From Nigrospora sphaerica (lineage: Eukaryota > Ascomycota > Sordariomycetes > Amphisphaeriales > Apiosporaceae), in the NCBI GenBank assembly GCA_018287875.1, contig JAGVVL010000025.1, forward strand, positions 2,604,001 through 2,668,000: DNA of 64,000 nucleotides, read 5' to 3'. This document shows positions 44,225 through 55,260 of the stretch, piece after piece (position 1 is the stretch's first letter; each line of letters starts with the position of its first letter). A program made the translations under genes and the position numbers. A model generated the notes under the pieces. That model was given only the letters and a program-made list of their open reading frames with translations. It was not told where the DNA came from and did not search any database.

Positions 44225-44359
44225 TCGATCCGCAAATTCAACCAGTCGAGTTTGGGTATTCGCGATGTGGCCCAGGATAAGGCGGCCTTGGACAAGTTCT
44301 TCACTAACAAGCTCCGACACGCAAGAGCGATGCGCATCTACCAGGTGGAATGTCGTTGA
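44225..44359 (+). pseudogene. Truncated 3' coding fragment, unknown product
   Basis: Immediately after the AT-rich block a plus-strand frame reads IRKFNQSSLGIRDVAQDKAA, then LDKFFTNKLRHARAM, and stops with TGA at 44357-44359. Codon use and the clean stop look like the end of a real gene whose 5' part has been lost into the AT-rich block. I do not recognise the family. The following 300 bp to the MFS fragment hold nothing I can support. Confidence 0.25.
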
Positions 44360-44667
44360 TGGCCAAGGTCTTCTCCCATCCTTCGGCTGTTTCTTGTTTT
44401 TCTTTATTCAATCGACCAGCCCCCCTCAACTTCGTTCAACACGAACTAGCCTAAGCAAAACCACCTCCATCCGAGCTTCCTCATCCCAGGCTCAAGACCC
44501 TACTTCTGAAGGCCACGCCGTTGGAAACGCCGCCTCGGTCCATGTTCGAGTCTCAATTTTCACGATGCAATTTCAAGACGTCATTTTCACCTACGTTCAT
44601 CCCCTTGGTGTAGCAAGAATCCAGAACCACTTATGTGTACAGCATCTAATAAGTTTGGCGGGGGATT

Positions 44668-45069
44668 TTAGGACCCCGAGTGTCTAAGAATCTCACTTAG
44701 AACTATAGTGAATGTGGAGATACCCAGCAAGGCCGACGCGCAAAGAAAGACAGACGACTTCCCCGCATGCGCCTGAACGGAATCGAGCACCACCGCTGAA
44801 ATTAGCCCGCCTATACTTTCCATCATAGCTAGACTTGCTACGGCAGCTGCCTCCTCCTTAGCCAATGAGACGCCATAGCTCTTGATGAAGCTTGACGCGG
44901 CGAGCCCGAGGGAGATAACGACCAGCTGCGGAAACAGCTGCCACCCCGCCGTCGTGAAAGGAACACCGGGCAACGCCAGCAGCTGCATCCCCATTGAAAG
45001 TATGGCACAGATGAAGTCCTGCCGGGTCGATGTGGCACTCTTGTTCTGAGAAGGTTCTTCGCGACCCGA
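44668..45069 (-). pseudogene. MFS transporter, C-terminal fragment
   Basis: The minus-strand frame encodes the last four or so membrane segments of a major-facilitator protein: FICAILSMGMQLLALPGV, LFPQLVVISLGLAASSFI, AAVASLAMMESIGGLISAVV and SVFLCASALLGISTFTIVL, then a stop. The shape is that of the C-terminal half of fungal solute carriers, with the usual loop between the third and fourth segments. The N-terminal half is missing; instead the frame runs upstream into an aldo/keto-reductase remnant (45070-45522). It is a fragment, not a working transporter. Confidence 0.55.
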
Positions 45070-45522
45070 GCTCGCGCTGCTGGCGCTCCCGACGTCCGTA
45101 GAGGCCTTTGGGGAGCTCTTCGAAGGTCTGGGGTTCCCCGGGTGAACTGTTTTGTTGACGAATGAGGCCGAGATCTTGGGCGGATTTTCTGGCGCTAGCA
45201 AAGTGCTGGTCCCTGGCGTTCTGTGATGGGGCGCATTTCCCATGCACCCGGAACCGTTTGGCGACCTGCAGGGACCCGAGAATGGCTTCAGAGTTCTCCT
45301 GTTGGTGGGTTTACGCCCTCACGTCAACACCATGCAGCTTCCCCCACACCGCTATGCAGAACGGACAGGTCACCCTGCCAACCACATTCCACTTACGTAT
45401 ATGATGCCGCTGTCGATTTCCTGAATGCCTGCTTCTTCGCACATGTCCAGCAGCCGCTTCTGGCTCTCGGGATCCTTCCGGTCGAACTGGAACGCGCCGA
45501 AGACGATCTTGGGTGGGGACAT
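45070..45522 (-). pseudogene. Aldo/keto reductase, N-terminal fragment
   Basis: The ATG at 45522 starts MSPPKIVFGAFQFDRKDPES and continues LLDMCEEAGIQEIDSGIIY, the TIM-barrel start of aldo/keto reductases of the aflatoxin-aldehyde-reductase type (the Asp of EIDS is the catalytic-site Asp). A GTAAGT at 45396 begins an intron that can end at CTGCAG (45266). After it the homology is weak and spread over two frames (GSGCMG, then VNKTVHPGNPR), resembling the family's SExLG and TKVxPG. The rest of the barrel is absent and an MFS fragment follows. I read this as a broken gene fused by deletion to its neighbour. Confidence 0.5.
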
Positions 45523-46060
45523 GCTGACGGATTCGGAGTCTTTTGGGATGCTGCGATCGGGGAGTGGGGTGGCGTAATACTATAACGACCAGTCAAAGCT
45601 GCAGGTGGATCCATGACACGAGCTGGGCCGGAAGAACAGAACAGATATAGGTGCATGTACGGCCACCGGCGGCATGCAGGCAGGCTCTCTCCGTCGGTGG
45701 CCGAACAGCACGTTACACAAGATAGGGTCACCTGCCCGCCCAACCTGCGAATGGGCTAGTTGCAAGTCCGTGGGCCCTTCGCTTGTACGGCCGCGACGCG
45801 GTGGCCCAGGTTTCCGTGCTTTCGGGGTCCTGTCTTCGTCTCGGGCGATTCCTGCCAAGCCCGGCGGCCGGCCGGGCTCGAGTGTCGGCGACAAATGCGG
45901 AGCAAGTATGTACGGTATGCAGGGCTAATAAGGCACGAAGGCCGCCATTTGTGGAAGCAGCCTCTTGTCCGACAAGCCTTGCTGCCTTGCTCCCCCCCTC
46001 CACCCCTGATCACGTCCACCCTCTACCCCTTGCCCCCTCTAGCCCTGGCCGGAATTGACC
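45523..46060. other. Divergent intergenic region
   Basis: This lies between the leftward reductase fragment and the rightward acyltransferase pseudogene. Open frames here are shadows in GC-rich sequence; no feature is supported. Confidence 0.4.
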
Positions 46061-47529
46061 AGACGACGCCCCCCCAAGCCCCTCCGCGGCAGTGCAGACA
46101 CGGTCGGGCTGCGCGAGCCCAGCGGCAGCATAGCGCCTCACCTGCTTCTGCTGGCCGTTCAGCTCGTCGCCCTGTGGGGCCATGGTTCCCCGGCCGCAGA
46201 AGCCTCGCCAGTGCCGTCATCGCGGGGCTCGCGGTGGCTTGCCACAGCAACCAATTCACCCGCAACCTCGGCCCGGCCAATCTATTCGCCCTGGCCTGGC
46301 CCCATTACCTGCCGACGTTGGCCAACTTTGTGTTTGCATCGTCGGCCGACGGCCCCGAGGCCGACTTGTGGCCTGTTGATCAGCCGGCGCAGGCGGCCTT
46401 GGCACTGCCTGCCTTTTTCTTTCAGAAGTTGCGCTGGGTTCTCGGCACCCTCGTCAGCCTGCGAGGTGTCGGCTAGAACCACGAGGTGGCCCATCTGCCC
46501 CGCAGGACGACTCGGCCGTTGCAGGCCGAAGACCGCCCCCGCTTTTTGCTTCTGCAGGTCATCGACCTCGCCTGGTTGCTCTTGATGGCGGACATGGTGG
46601 GCCAGCTCGGAAGGAAGCTGTTCTTCGTCCACCCCCGGTCCGGCGCCCTCTATGGGGACTCCAAGAGCCTGTCGCTGGCGAGTGATAGTCTGCTGGGGTC
46701 TTTCGCCAAGTGCTTCATTCATGGATCTGGTCCGTACTTCTTCATCAACATGCAGTACGTCGCATGTTCGATCGTGGGCGTCGCCCTCGGCCTCAGCAAG
46801 CCCCAGGTGAGTAATAAGCAACACCTGGCGCGAACACCTTCGCCATGTGTCCGGTCGGTCCCCTTACATGTTCCACTGCTTATCTATACACCGGGACTGG
46901 CCGCCCCTGTCTGGGCGATTATCGGAGGCCACCACGGCGCGCCACTTCTGGAGCCGATACTGCCATCAGATGATCCGCAAGGTATGTGTCTCTCGTCCTT
47001 GTCTCTCTTTCGCATCGCCCAGTTCATTAGCTCCTCGTCCAATGCGGTACGAGCGGGATCTACGGAGGCACGACATTATCCTAACACCCGTCAGGGGTTT
47101 ACGTCTTTCTCCACCGCCTTTGCCCGCTGCTTGTGCATGGCCAAAGGCTCGACTTTGTACAGTTATACGCACCTCTTCACGGCCTTTACCATCTTCGGCG
47201 TGATGCACGCAGGATCGATGGTCATACTGCCCTCGCCCCGGAACATCACTTTGGAGGAGCGTACGCTGGGTATTTTCCTCTTCTTTGTCTAGCAGGCGCT
47301 GGCTATCACGCCTGAGGACTTTGTCCAGTGGATTTACCGTTGCGTCTGGGGTCCCTCATCCCCCGGGACATGGTCAATTTGGGTCGGTAATGTGTGGGTC
47401 GCCTCTTCTTTCTGGTTCTCTCTGCCCTTTGCTGGTAATTTCATGCTCAGGCTTCGGATGGGCGAAGATGTCCCATTGCCCTTCTCTGTGCTTATGCCTC
47501 TCGTCGAGAAGGTGCCGTTTGCAAGCTGA
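46061..47529 (+). pseudogene. MBOAT wax-synthase-like O-acyltransferase pseudogene
   Basis: The plus strand carries a polytopic membrane acyltransferase of the fungal wax-synthase-like kind, enzymes that acylate terpenoid and other metabolites at the ER membrane. Recognisable parts in order are PHLLLLAVQLVALW; CHSNQFTRNLGPANLFALAW; LRWVLGTLVSLRGVG followed by stop 46474-46476 where Trp of RGVGWN is expected; a membrane segment (LLQVIDLAWLLLMADM); DWPPLSGRLSEA with TARHFWSRYCHQMIRK, the family's W-PL-G-EA...FW...HQ motif; an intron 46982-47094; then a further membrane segment, a second stop at 47290, and QALAITPEDFVQWIYR to the end. A frame change near 46190 and an unclear 3' splice site after 46806 add to the damage. 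The first stop fits a TGG-to-TAG change of RIP type. Confidence 0.65.
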
Positions 47530-48391
47530 GTGGCGACTTCTGTCGTCGTATGGAGCAATGCTGGCCTGGATTCTGACAGGAGGCTCTGTTGTTGGCGTCG
47601 GCCCGGGCCGGCGCTAATTTAGTTCCATCGAGTTTAGCGAAATAACATAGCCCGGCTCCATGCGCTAGGTATTTTAGCGTCGCAGATCACTTAGCCCCTA
47701 GTACTTATTCTCAGCCACCATCTCCGAAAAGAGAGATCCTGCACTCGCCCGCCCCGGCACGAGTCGCCAGCATCGAGGTTGCAACCGTGTATGTGAAGTA
47801 ACCCCAACGCTATTTTTCCGTATCTTTTCAAGTAGGGCTGTCAAACCATCACTTAACGGAACATCCGCCTCAGGAGTGGATAAGGATTTGGTTTTGGATG
47901 CCTGTCACGGTTCAAGGAACGAAGGATCTGTTGATGACCCAAAGGTTCTATTGAGATGCGAAAACTACAGGTGAAGAGGAAAAGAAGAGGAGGAACAGGC
48001 TCCTCTCAGTCACTGTTTGGCAGGAATATATCCAGCCAGCGGCGGTACGTACCGCCAGGCAGCGGTAAGTCGTCCATGCGTTGCCATGCCCTTGTACCTA
48101 TGTACCCATGCCGTAACAATGCCCTGCGGTACGAGCAGATACAGCGACAGCTACCTGTAGACACCGAAATACGCAGCCCTTCATCGTGAGGTCTACTCTG
48201 AAAATCCCCAAGCACTGTGGGATGCCCAGAAGTGATCTATGCCCGATCCTTAAGTGACGCTTCACTGCCTTCTTGCTACTGACACCCCCTTGTTTACATC
48301 TCCATGTCGCCGGCGATTGACTACGAGTCGGGTACCACTCCACACCCTCCGCCTGCGCTCGCGGATGAGATCGAAACCCTTCGTTTCCCAC
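47530..48391. other. Convergent intergenic region
   Basis: This separates the 3' ends of the acyltransferase pseudogene and the flavoenzyme. I see no gene or clear repeat. Confidence 0.4.
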
Positions 48392-49383
48392 TCTCACAAC
48401 ACAGCGGCCTGAAGCTTGGCGGCGGCGCCGGCGCCCGCAAAGGCTCCCGTCGCGATGGCGTCGGCGACGATTTCCCTGGGCGCCGCACAGTCGCCCACGG
48501 CGAAGACACCGAGCACGCTCGTCTCGCCAAAGGGGGACGTGGTGAGAATATCGCCCTGCGGCGTCAGCTGGAGACCCAACTGCCTTACGAACAGGCCGTT
48601 GAGCTGCGTCTTGGGGCGATGCACGAGGAAGCCCTCGCGGGCGGGCTGGCCGTGCTCAAAATGGATCGAGACGTCTGTGCCCTGGGGCTCTTTTACCAGC
48701 TTGGTCACGGGGCGCGTGTCCACCGTAATGACGGCCTTCTCCTCGGCCCTCAGACCAGCCGAAAGCGACGTGGCCAGGGTGTCGGAGCCGTCTGTGTAGA
48801 TGGTGACCTTGTCGGCGAGTTGCTTGGCCGACCTCGCGAGGTGCAAGGCAGGGCCCACATCGGCCACCTCGCCGATGGCGAGGATCCCGGCCGAAGGTGC
48901 GCCGCGCTCTTCGTAGCCGTGGCAGAAAAGGCAGTGAAAGCTACAGGTACCCTCGGTGTCAGCCGGCTCCTGCCGCGGTAGGGGTCGCGGATGCGTTACT
49001 CACATGCCCGTCACCCAGCAGTCGTCGTACCCTTCGATGTCCGGGAGCACATCCTGGACCCAGGTGGCCAAGATGACGCTTCGGCCGGCCCAGCTCTGCC
49101 CGTCGGGGCCCGTGGCCACAAAGTTCCCCTTGGCGTTCCGGCCAATGGTGTGGAGGGGGGTATCGTAGAAACTGACCGTCTGGTAGCGCGAGAGCAGCTC
49201 CGAGCGAGCGGCACGCCTGTAGACGGCTGGGTTCTGGTGGTCCCAAGTGGACAGGGTGTGCATGTGGCTTGCGCGCTGGTTGCGGTAGACGCCCGAGTCA
49301 AAGACGGCCACGGTCTGCAAAGCGCGCGCCAGCGTCAGCGCTGTGCTGAGGCCCGAGGGGCCCGCGCCGACAACGAGGGCATC
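48392..49383 (-). CDS. Thioredoxin-reductase-like dithiol flavoenzyme
   Basis: The minus-strand frame begins DALVVGAGPSGLSTALTLAR, the FAD-binding GxGxxG fold. It continues with FDSGVYRNQRASHMHTLSTW and an intron 49003-48952 (GTGAGT...CGAG). The second exon has FHCLFCHGYEERG with the redox pair CxxC, then the NADPH-binding part and VLGVFAVGDCAAPREI, the second FAD motif. This is the layout of fungal thioredoxin-reductase-like proteins that include the dithiol oxidases of sulfur-bridged peptide clusters (GliT type); they close or protect dithiols. No ATG lies in frame at the start: one at 49406 is one base out of frame, and a TAG is upstream, so either a small first exon is spliced on or one base is lost. 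The catalytic core itself is open. It sits between an acyltransferase and an exporter and is divergent from the exporter. Confidence 0.75.
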
Positions 49384-49406
49384 GTAAGGGAGGGAGTGGT
49401 AGCCAT

Positions 49407-50374
49407 TTGCTCGATTCTGGTTGGTCCTGGTTGCTGCCTATGAGGGGTATGCAGGTTCCGGGGATCGTCGGACGGTGGCAGAAGAGCGTGTGTCGCCCCA
49501 TGTTCAAACCCAAGTACGTACTTATACCCACGTGGCCCACGGCCGGGCTGAAGGGGGCGGGCCGCTAACGACCTCGGAGACAAAGCGCACGCGTTGGTCC
49601 AGCCCCGGCAAAAAGTCTTACTGGGGGGTCCTGGCCCAGCGTCTACAATACCTAGCAGCCACGGCGGCTTGGTACTCGCGGGCGCCGGCGACGGTGGCCG
49701 GACAGGGGCACCCTCCAGGCCGGTGACCAGAGCCGCTGGCGGGTGGGTGACCTTCCGCTTTGGTCGATAGGCGGGCCGACGCCGGACATATTGGCAAAGC
49801 AAAGACACAACCTCCCCGCGATAGGGCGGCTGGCCCCGGCGACGGACGCATTTCGGAGACATTTGATTGGGCCGCACACTTTGGCCTGCGGCGTGCTCAG
49901 GGGGGGTCTTTGCGCATCGAAAAGCAGCTTGCCGGAGACTTGGCACAACCTGGCATTGCATCCCTCTTAGAAGAACACGCAAACGGTGCGTTAGAAACCA
50001 CCAACGGCCCAAGCCACCTGTTGGCTCACTTTGGCAATTTAAATCGTCTTGCTTCCGTTTGCAGCCGCCAAAAGTAGTGCGGAATGGGTGTTCCCATTTG
50101 ATTCCAAAGCAAAACCTGCCTTGACGACTGGCCGCCGGGAACGACACGCAAACTTTTCCTCGCTGATTCTGCTGCACGTAGGACGCGGCAAGAAGCTTAC
50201 AGTCGCTTAAAACCGGCGTGGCGTCCGTTCCTTCCCTCCTCGGCAACAGCAGCCGGCATCGCAGCCACTTGCACTCCTTGTCCATTCGCCCATCACCCTT
50301 CAAAGTGCCTCTGGCTAGCCTCACTCGTATAGTCAAGCACCTTCCCCCCCGAAACCCCATTCTGGAACCGCGTC
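49407..50374. other. Divergent promoter region
   Basis: About 1 kb between the flavoenzyme and the exporter, which are transcribed away from each other. The promoters of both are expected here, but I see no individual site that I can defend. Confidence 0.4.
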
Positions 50375-52119
50375 ATGGCTGACACGACAAATCCGCCCGC
50401 GTCCTCGCCGGACAATATGCCGCAGCAGACGAAGGCACCCCGCGTCAGCGGCGGGAAGAGCAGCAACTTCAGCGATGACCCCGAGGCTCAGCAAGAAGCG
50501 TCCGCCTACCATACGTTGGGCCTCTGGATGGTATTCGTCTCTCTGTGTCTCGCCTCCTTCCTGACGGCGCTGGACGTCACCGTCATCACCACGGCGCTGC
50601 CCTCCATCACGAGGAGCATCGGAGGAGAGGATCAATATGTGTAGATCGCCAATTCCCATGTCATAAGATCCACGGCCGTCCAGCCGTTCTACGGCCAGCT
50701 GTCCAACATCTTCGGTCGCCGCTGGGTCACCATCATCGCTTTCGCGCTTTTCCTGTTCGGCAGCGGCATCTCGGGTGGTGCCGTGAACGTCGGCATGCTC
50801 ATCGTCGGTCGCTGTGTTCAGGGCCTGGGCACCGGTGGCATCATGATGCTTCTGGATCTCATCACCTGCGACCTCGTACCGTTGCGACAGCGAGCCAAGT
50901 ACATTGGCATCGTCATGTCGTCCAGCGGTGTTTCGGCCGCCCTGGCGCCCCTCATCGGAAGCGCCATCTTGTCCACCATTTCATGGCGGTGGATGTTCTA
51001 CATCAACCTGCCTATTGGCGGCCTCGTCCTCGTCGCCGTGGTGCTTTTCCTCAACACCACACACAAGCGCTCGCCCACCTGGCTCCACACCGTCGGCCGC
51101 ATCGACTATGTCGGCAACACGCTCTTCATAAGCTCCGTCGTGGCCATTCTTCTCGGCCTTATTACGGGCGGCCATGTTTTCGCCTGGAACTCATACCACA
51201 TCATTCCGCCCATCGTCCTTGGGACCGTTGCCTGGCCGCTTTCGTCTTCTACGAGAGCACCAGCTGCTGCAAGGAGCCGAAGATCCCGCTCGAGTTGTTC
51301 CCGAACCGCACTTCAGCCACGGCTTACGTCCTGACGTTTCTTTCCGCCATGCTACTGCAATGGGGCGCTTACTACCTTCCCATCTACTTCCAGGCCGTAC
51401 TGGTCTCAACGCCCACGAGGGCCGGAGTGCAGCTTCTTCCGCTGAACTGTTTCCTCATCCCCATGACCATCGTTGCCGGCATCATCGTCATCAACACTGG
51501 AAAGTACCTGCCCGTCCGTATTGCCAGCTTCGCTCTCATTACGCTCTCGTTCGGCCTCTTCTCCCGGATGGACCAGAACACGGGCACGGCCGAATGGGTC
51601 ATGCTGCAGATTGTCGCTGCTGCCGGGCTTGGGTTCACCATGAACAGCCCGTTGACCGCCCTGCAGGCCTCGCTCCCCGACTCGTAGTCGGCCAGTGCCA
51701 CGGCCACATATGCGTTCCTGCGCAGCTTCGCCTTCGTCTGGGGAATCACCATCCCTGCCATCATCTTCAACAGCGACGTCTCCAAGAACGTATGGCGCAT
51801 CACCGAGAGCCCCGAGGTGCAGGCCCTGCTCGGAGGCGGTGGCGCCATTGGCTACACTACCCGAGAGTTCCTCCTCACCCTGACCGAAGCCACGCGGGCG
51901 GAAGCCGTGGACATCTTCTCCAACGCCATGAAGCTCACATGGTACGTCAGCATCGCTTTCGCCGCCCTCGGCTTTGTCCTGTGCTTTGCGGAGAAGCAAA
52001 TTGAGCTGCGTACCACCCTGGACACGGAGTTCGGCCTTGATGAAAAGAAGGGTAGAAGGAGAAGACGGCGGGTGCCGAAGAGGGTAAATGAGAGTATTTT
52101 GACTGCACGGGGATTTTAG
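50375..52119 (+). pseudogene. MFS multidrug exporter (DHA2-like, 14 TM) pseudogene
   Basis: The ATG at 50375 gives a polar N-terminus of about 45 residues, then TM1 with ASFLTALDVTVITTALPSI. The frame meets TAG at 50642-50644 where Trp of the family's YVWIANS is expected. It continues AVQPFYGQLSNIFGRR, motif A of the family, then VGRCVQGLGTGGIMML (motif B region) and SWRWMFYINLPIGG (motif C region). A one-base slip near 51230 moves the frame to LAAFVFYES, and a second TAG at 51685-51687 precedes SASATATYAFLRSFAFVWG. It ends with a basic tail and a stop at 52119. The family exports toxic metabolites, and such genes commonly sit in biosynthetic clusters. The order and spacing of segments are complete, so the decay is recent. 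Confidence 0.75.
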
Positions 52120-53468
52120 AGGTGACCTTCACATAGCATCTCAACTAGCAGGAGGCCAAAGACGGCCGGATTGAACTGCAGAGTCGATAGAAATCGCCGG
52201 GTACTTTCTTCTGCATCCAATCAGAAGACCTTTCACCTCAATGGAAGGCAAATCAATACGGAGTTTCGAGCTACCATGGGATGTTGGCACAGAAGTTGAA
52301 AAAGCAGTTTGAATAGTCGTTAGGAGGTTACTCCCATCTATGGGTAGATAGATGCTTAGCCTGTGATCGCTACTGGGCCGGCTGTCTTCCTTAGTAGCGC
52401 GCCTTTTAGGAGGCCGCCTTCGGCTGCATTCCCTTGATCAGCGCTCCTCCTATCGGGGATCACTGGAACATGGAGCTTCGCATTGCCCATGACGAGCGGG
52501 GCTATCGGTGGAGTGCCCTTGGGTACGTTGTAAGATATGACCGCACGACTGTCGTAGATGAAAGGTAAGCCGAGTGACACGAAAAGTAGAGGGGGTCAAA
52601 CAGAAGGTGGAGATAAAGCTATCTGCTGCGGCGCTGGCGGCGCTGCTTGGATTATTTACTCTCGAACACACGGCCCCCACTTCATCAGGTGGCAGGGCCT
52701 TGACAGCTGCCCCAGATTGGCAGGGCCCCAGGTCCGTCACGTATCAATCGGGTAGAAGTCTCAGGTCCGAGAGTCGTAGGGATGGATTCACTTAATCAGG
52801 GATACCCTAAGGGCTCTCACTCTTGGGGGTGGAAGTGGCAGACATCGTTGGGTTTGGGGAGGGGCTAGGCGTTTAGACTAGAGGGGCAGTTAATTACTTA
52901 TGCGTGGTTGTCATGACGGAAGACTCCACGGACTCTGTTGTGCGTGGAATCTCTTAATCCGAGGCTTGTCTGTTGGATCTGGTGCTCATGTTGTCTTTCC
53001 GTCGTCTAAGAAGATTCTTATATAGTCGTCCTAAGATAGCTAATCGGTTCTTCGAGAACCGGTGCGCGACTTGCTTCCTGGCTGGCCCCAGATGTCGGCA
53101 TTCGCACACCGGAATCCCTTGATCCGTTCGCTCACCGACAACTTCACATGTCTCCGTTAAAACCGTTAGCCGTATTCGTGTTATCCATTGCAGCGACCTG
53201 AGGGCATAAGAGCTGGTTCCAACTAAGAGTGTCAGAAGTAGCACGGCAACTCCCACTAGCCTCTCTGTAAGTTGCCACATTAGGTAGGTGTTACGGCCTG
53301 GCAGATTGGTCCCTGCAGGAGTAGCCCTTATAGTTCAGAACTGGGTAGAATGACTCCAACAAGTGGATCATTCCCGAATCTTTTGCTTTGTGTCTCAGCG
53401 GTCCAGACGCGCTGTAACCGTAGGTCAGTTCATTAGCTAGGTTAGCCATGGTCAGCGTAAGTTCCCGT
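52120..53468. other. Intergenic region
   Basis: 1.3 kb with no supported gene. A minus-strand ATG-started open frame (52954-53280, 108 codons) has a hydrophobic start that could pass as a signal peptide, but nothing else supports it. Confidence 0.4.
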
Positions 53469-53718
53469 TAAGTTCAAGTACCCACTTTCAGGCACCCCCC
53501 ACTTTCGGGCACAGCAGTTCAACCTCTCTAAAAAAACAACCGCCTTACTGTAAGACCATATATAACCTCAATTAATTATAACTAGAATACAGGAACCAGC
53601 CTCACTCAGGCTTTCGCTATCGCTCTCTTCATTGAGACCACTTTCAACTTCCCCAACCGCCAATTGAGCTCGGTGGATGTCTTCGATGTTCGCGAACTTC
53701 GAATTAGGGCTTAAATCC

Positions 53719-53954
53719 TGTAAGGGTCCGGAGGAGTCACAGTGGCACCGTCAGGTATATGGTAGCGAAGGGTGATCTCAATTCCACTGCAAGACTGATT
53801 CTTGCAGAATCCAAGTTCAGGTCGGGCGCTAGCGGTGCGCCCGCCCTTTGCTAGTAGATCGCAAGCTGGTCTATATCATAAATCAGGTAACCAGCCTACG
53901 GGTGCGTAAGGGCACTAGCCTGCGGGGCACCTCTCTAGCGTATCCTCCCTTACA
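53719..53954 (+). mobile_element. Solo LTR-like element, family A, enlarged copy
   Basis: 236 bp, TGTAAGG...CCTTACA, flanked by AATCC and AATCT. It has about 23 extra bases near the 3' side, where a duplicated stretch around GGTGCG and GGGCAC is visible. Confidence 0.75.
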
Positions 53955-54575
53955 AATCTACCTTCTTCCTCTTAGTCTGATAGTGTCAATCCTAGCTTCG
54001 AGCGCCTGAATTTGCCTTTAAGCAGTAGCTAATTGGACGTTATTCTTATCAAAGACATTTTAGATCTTCTAGAAAAGTAGTTGTTATGTGGTTAAGTGTT
54101 CCGCTAGCTGGGTTAAAAGCTATACTTAGTCCTTAAAGTTTGATGTTTTCTTTAAAGTCGACTAAACCACTATAGAAGTATGTGATCTCTTTTAAGGTGT
54201 TAAGAAGGCTTTATTTAAGTGGGATTACTTTAATTTTGTTACGTCGCGTGTTATTTAATGTATATTTTAAACTAAACTCTAGCTTGAAAGCAGTTTAGCT
54301 ATACTCACTAGCTAGAGACCCTAAAGGATTGCCATTGGGCTTGACATGCGAGATATCTCGTGTTCATATAAATAGACTCTCGCACGCCGGATGCCCCTCG
54401 CGAGGCGGGACACTGTCCCAGTATAGCAATAATACACACACACACATACACACACTAGCTAGAGACCGGCTGCTTTCCACCCATTCCGGATATTCTAGCT
54501 AGTAAGCCCGGTTAAGCGAGCCTTCTAATAACACATAAGGAAATTCCGTTTGCTAACTACTGTAAAGTCTGTTAA

Positions 54576-55260
54576 CTAAGTTAGGAATCCGAGCTCTTTC
54601 CGGTACGCCGATTTTAAAGCACTAAAAACGGCTAGATCGAGAGGTTGGAGGACGTGAGAGGTATGAGGGGGTAAAAAAAGAAGGTAAATCCAATGAGAGA
54701 AGCACTGAAACATAAAATCAGTTATTATATGGCTGCTGCGACAGCGCTGGCAACTGTACACTTGTCACGGGCCGAGGCCTGTGACAGTGGCTACGACCTG
54801 ACCTGACCTGAACCCTTATATGTGAGAGCAGTGTAGACACTCCCGGTTCTGCATCCTAGTCTTTTGCGCCCGCTAGCGCAGCGGTAGTGCGCCCGAATGC
54901 TCCCGGGTGGCCCCACCGTGACAACACTGATGGAACAGGTGGTGGACACTGGCAGAAGGGAGGGCCTGTGCGTCTCAGGGTACTTAGATACCTTGAGACC
55001 GCCAGAGCCATCGTGTGTTTTCCTTCCTTTCTTCCTCACGTTGCTATCCTCAGTCAATCTACGATCAGTTGTCGACTTGTCCAACTGCGTGCCGTGACAG
55101 CTGCCATAGCCGTCCATAATAAGTAGGCGTTACTCGGAAGGGTCTTTGGGGGCGGTATTTGGGATAAAGACTTTCTCGAGCCACTCGAGCGCTGTTTGGT
55201 CTATAATCCATCCGTTTTCGGTTGCAGTGAACCACCAACCTTTAAATTAACTTAAATCGA
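54576..55260 (-). pseudogene. pogo transposase remnant split by an LTR
   Basis: Reading the minus strand from 55260: FTATENGWIIDQTALEWLEK, then VFIPNTAPKDPSE, a stop (TAA) where Trp is common, then RLLIMDGYGS (second catalytic Asp). The LTR at 54737-55099 interrupts here. Beyond it: HIITDFMFQCFSHWI, LFLPPHTSHVLQPLDLAVFS (third Asp) and LKSAYRKEL. Sequence on both sides of these pieces is too worn to follow. It is the same superfamily as the other pogo elements but a different lineage. Confidence 0.7.
54737..55099 (-). mobile_element. Solo LTR, family D (363 bp)
   Basis: On the minus strand it starts TGTCACGGCACGCAG and ends GCTGTCGCA, flanked by a perfect duplication GCTGC (54732-54736, 55100-55104). 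A TATA-like CACATATAAGG lies inside on the same strand, as expected for an LTR promoter. The first 38 or so bases recur at 62015-62053. Confidence 0.75.

Noticed and set aside
49335..50360. Long minus-strand open frame of 341 codons
   Set aside because: It has no homology signature, overlaps the start region of the flavoenzyme in another frame, and is a by-product of GC-rich sequence.
52954..53280. 108-codon open frame with a hydrophobic start (possible secreted protein)
   Set aside because: Only a signal-peptide-like start supports it; the basic remainder has no recognisable fold, and it stands alone in a transposon-bordered spacer.
54865..54920. tRNA-like A box (TAGCGCAGCGGTAG) suggesting a tRNA gene or SINE head
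   Set aside because: No acceptor stem, anticodon arm or B box in place, and the stretch lies inside the 363-bp LTR.
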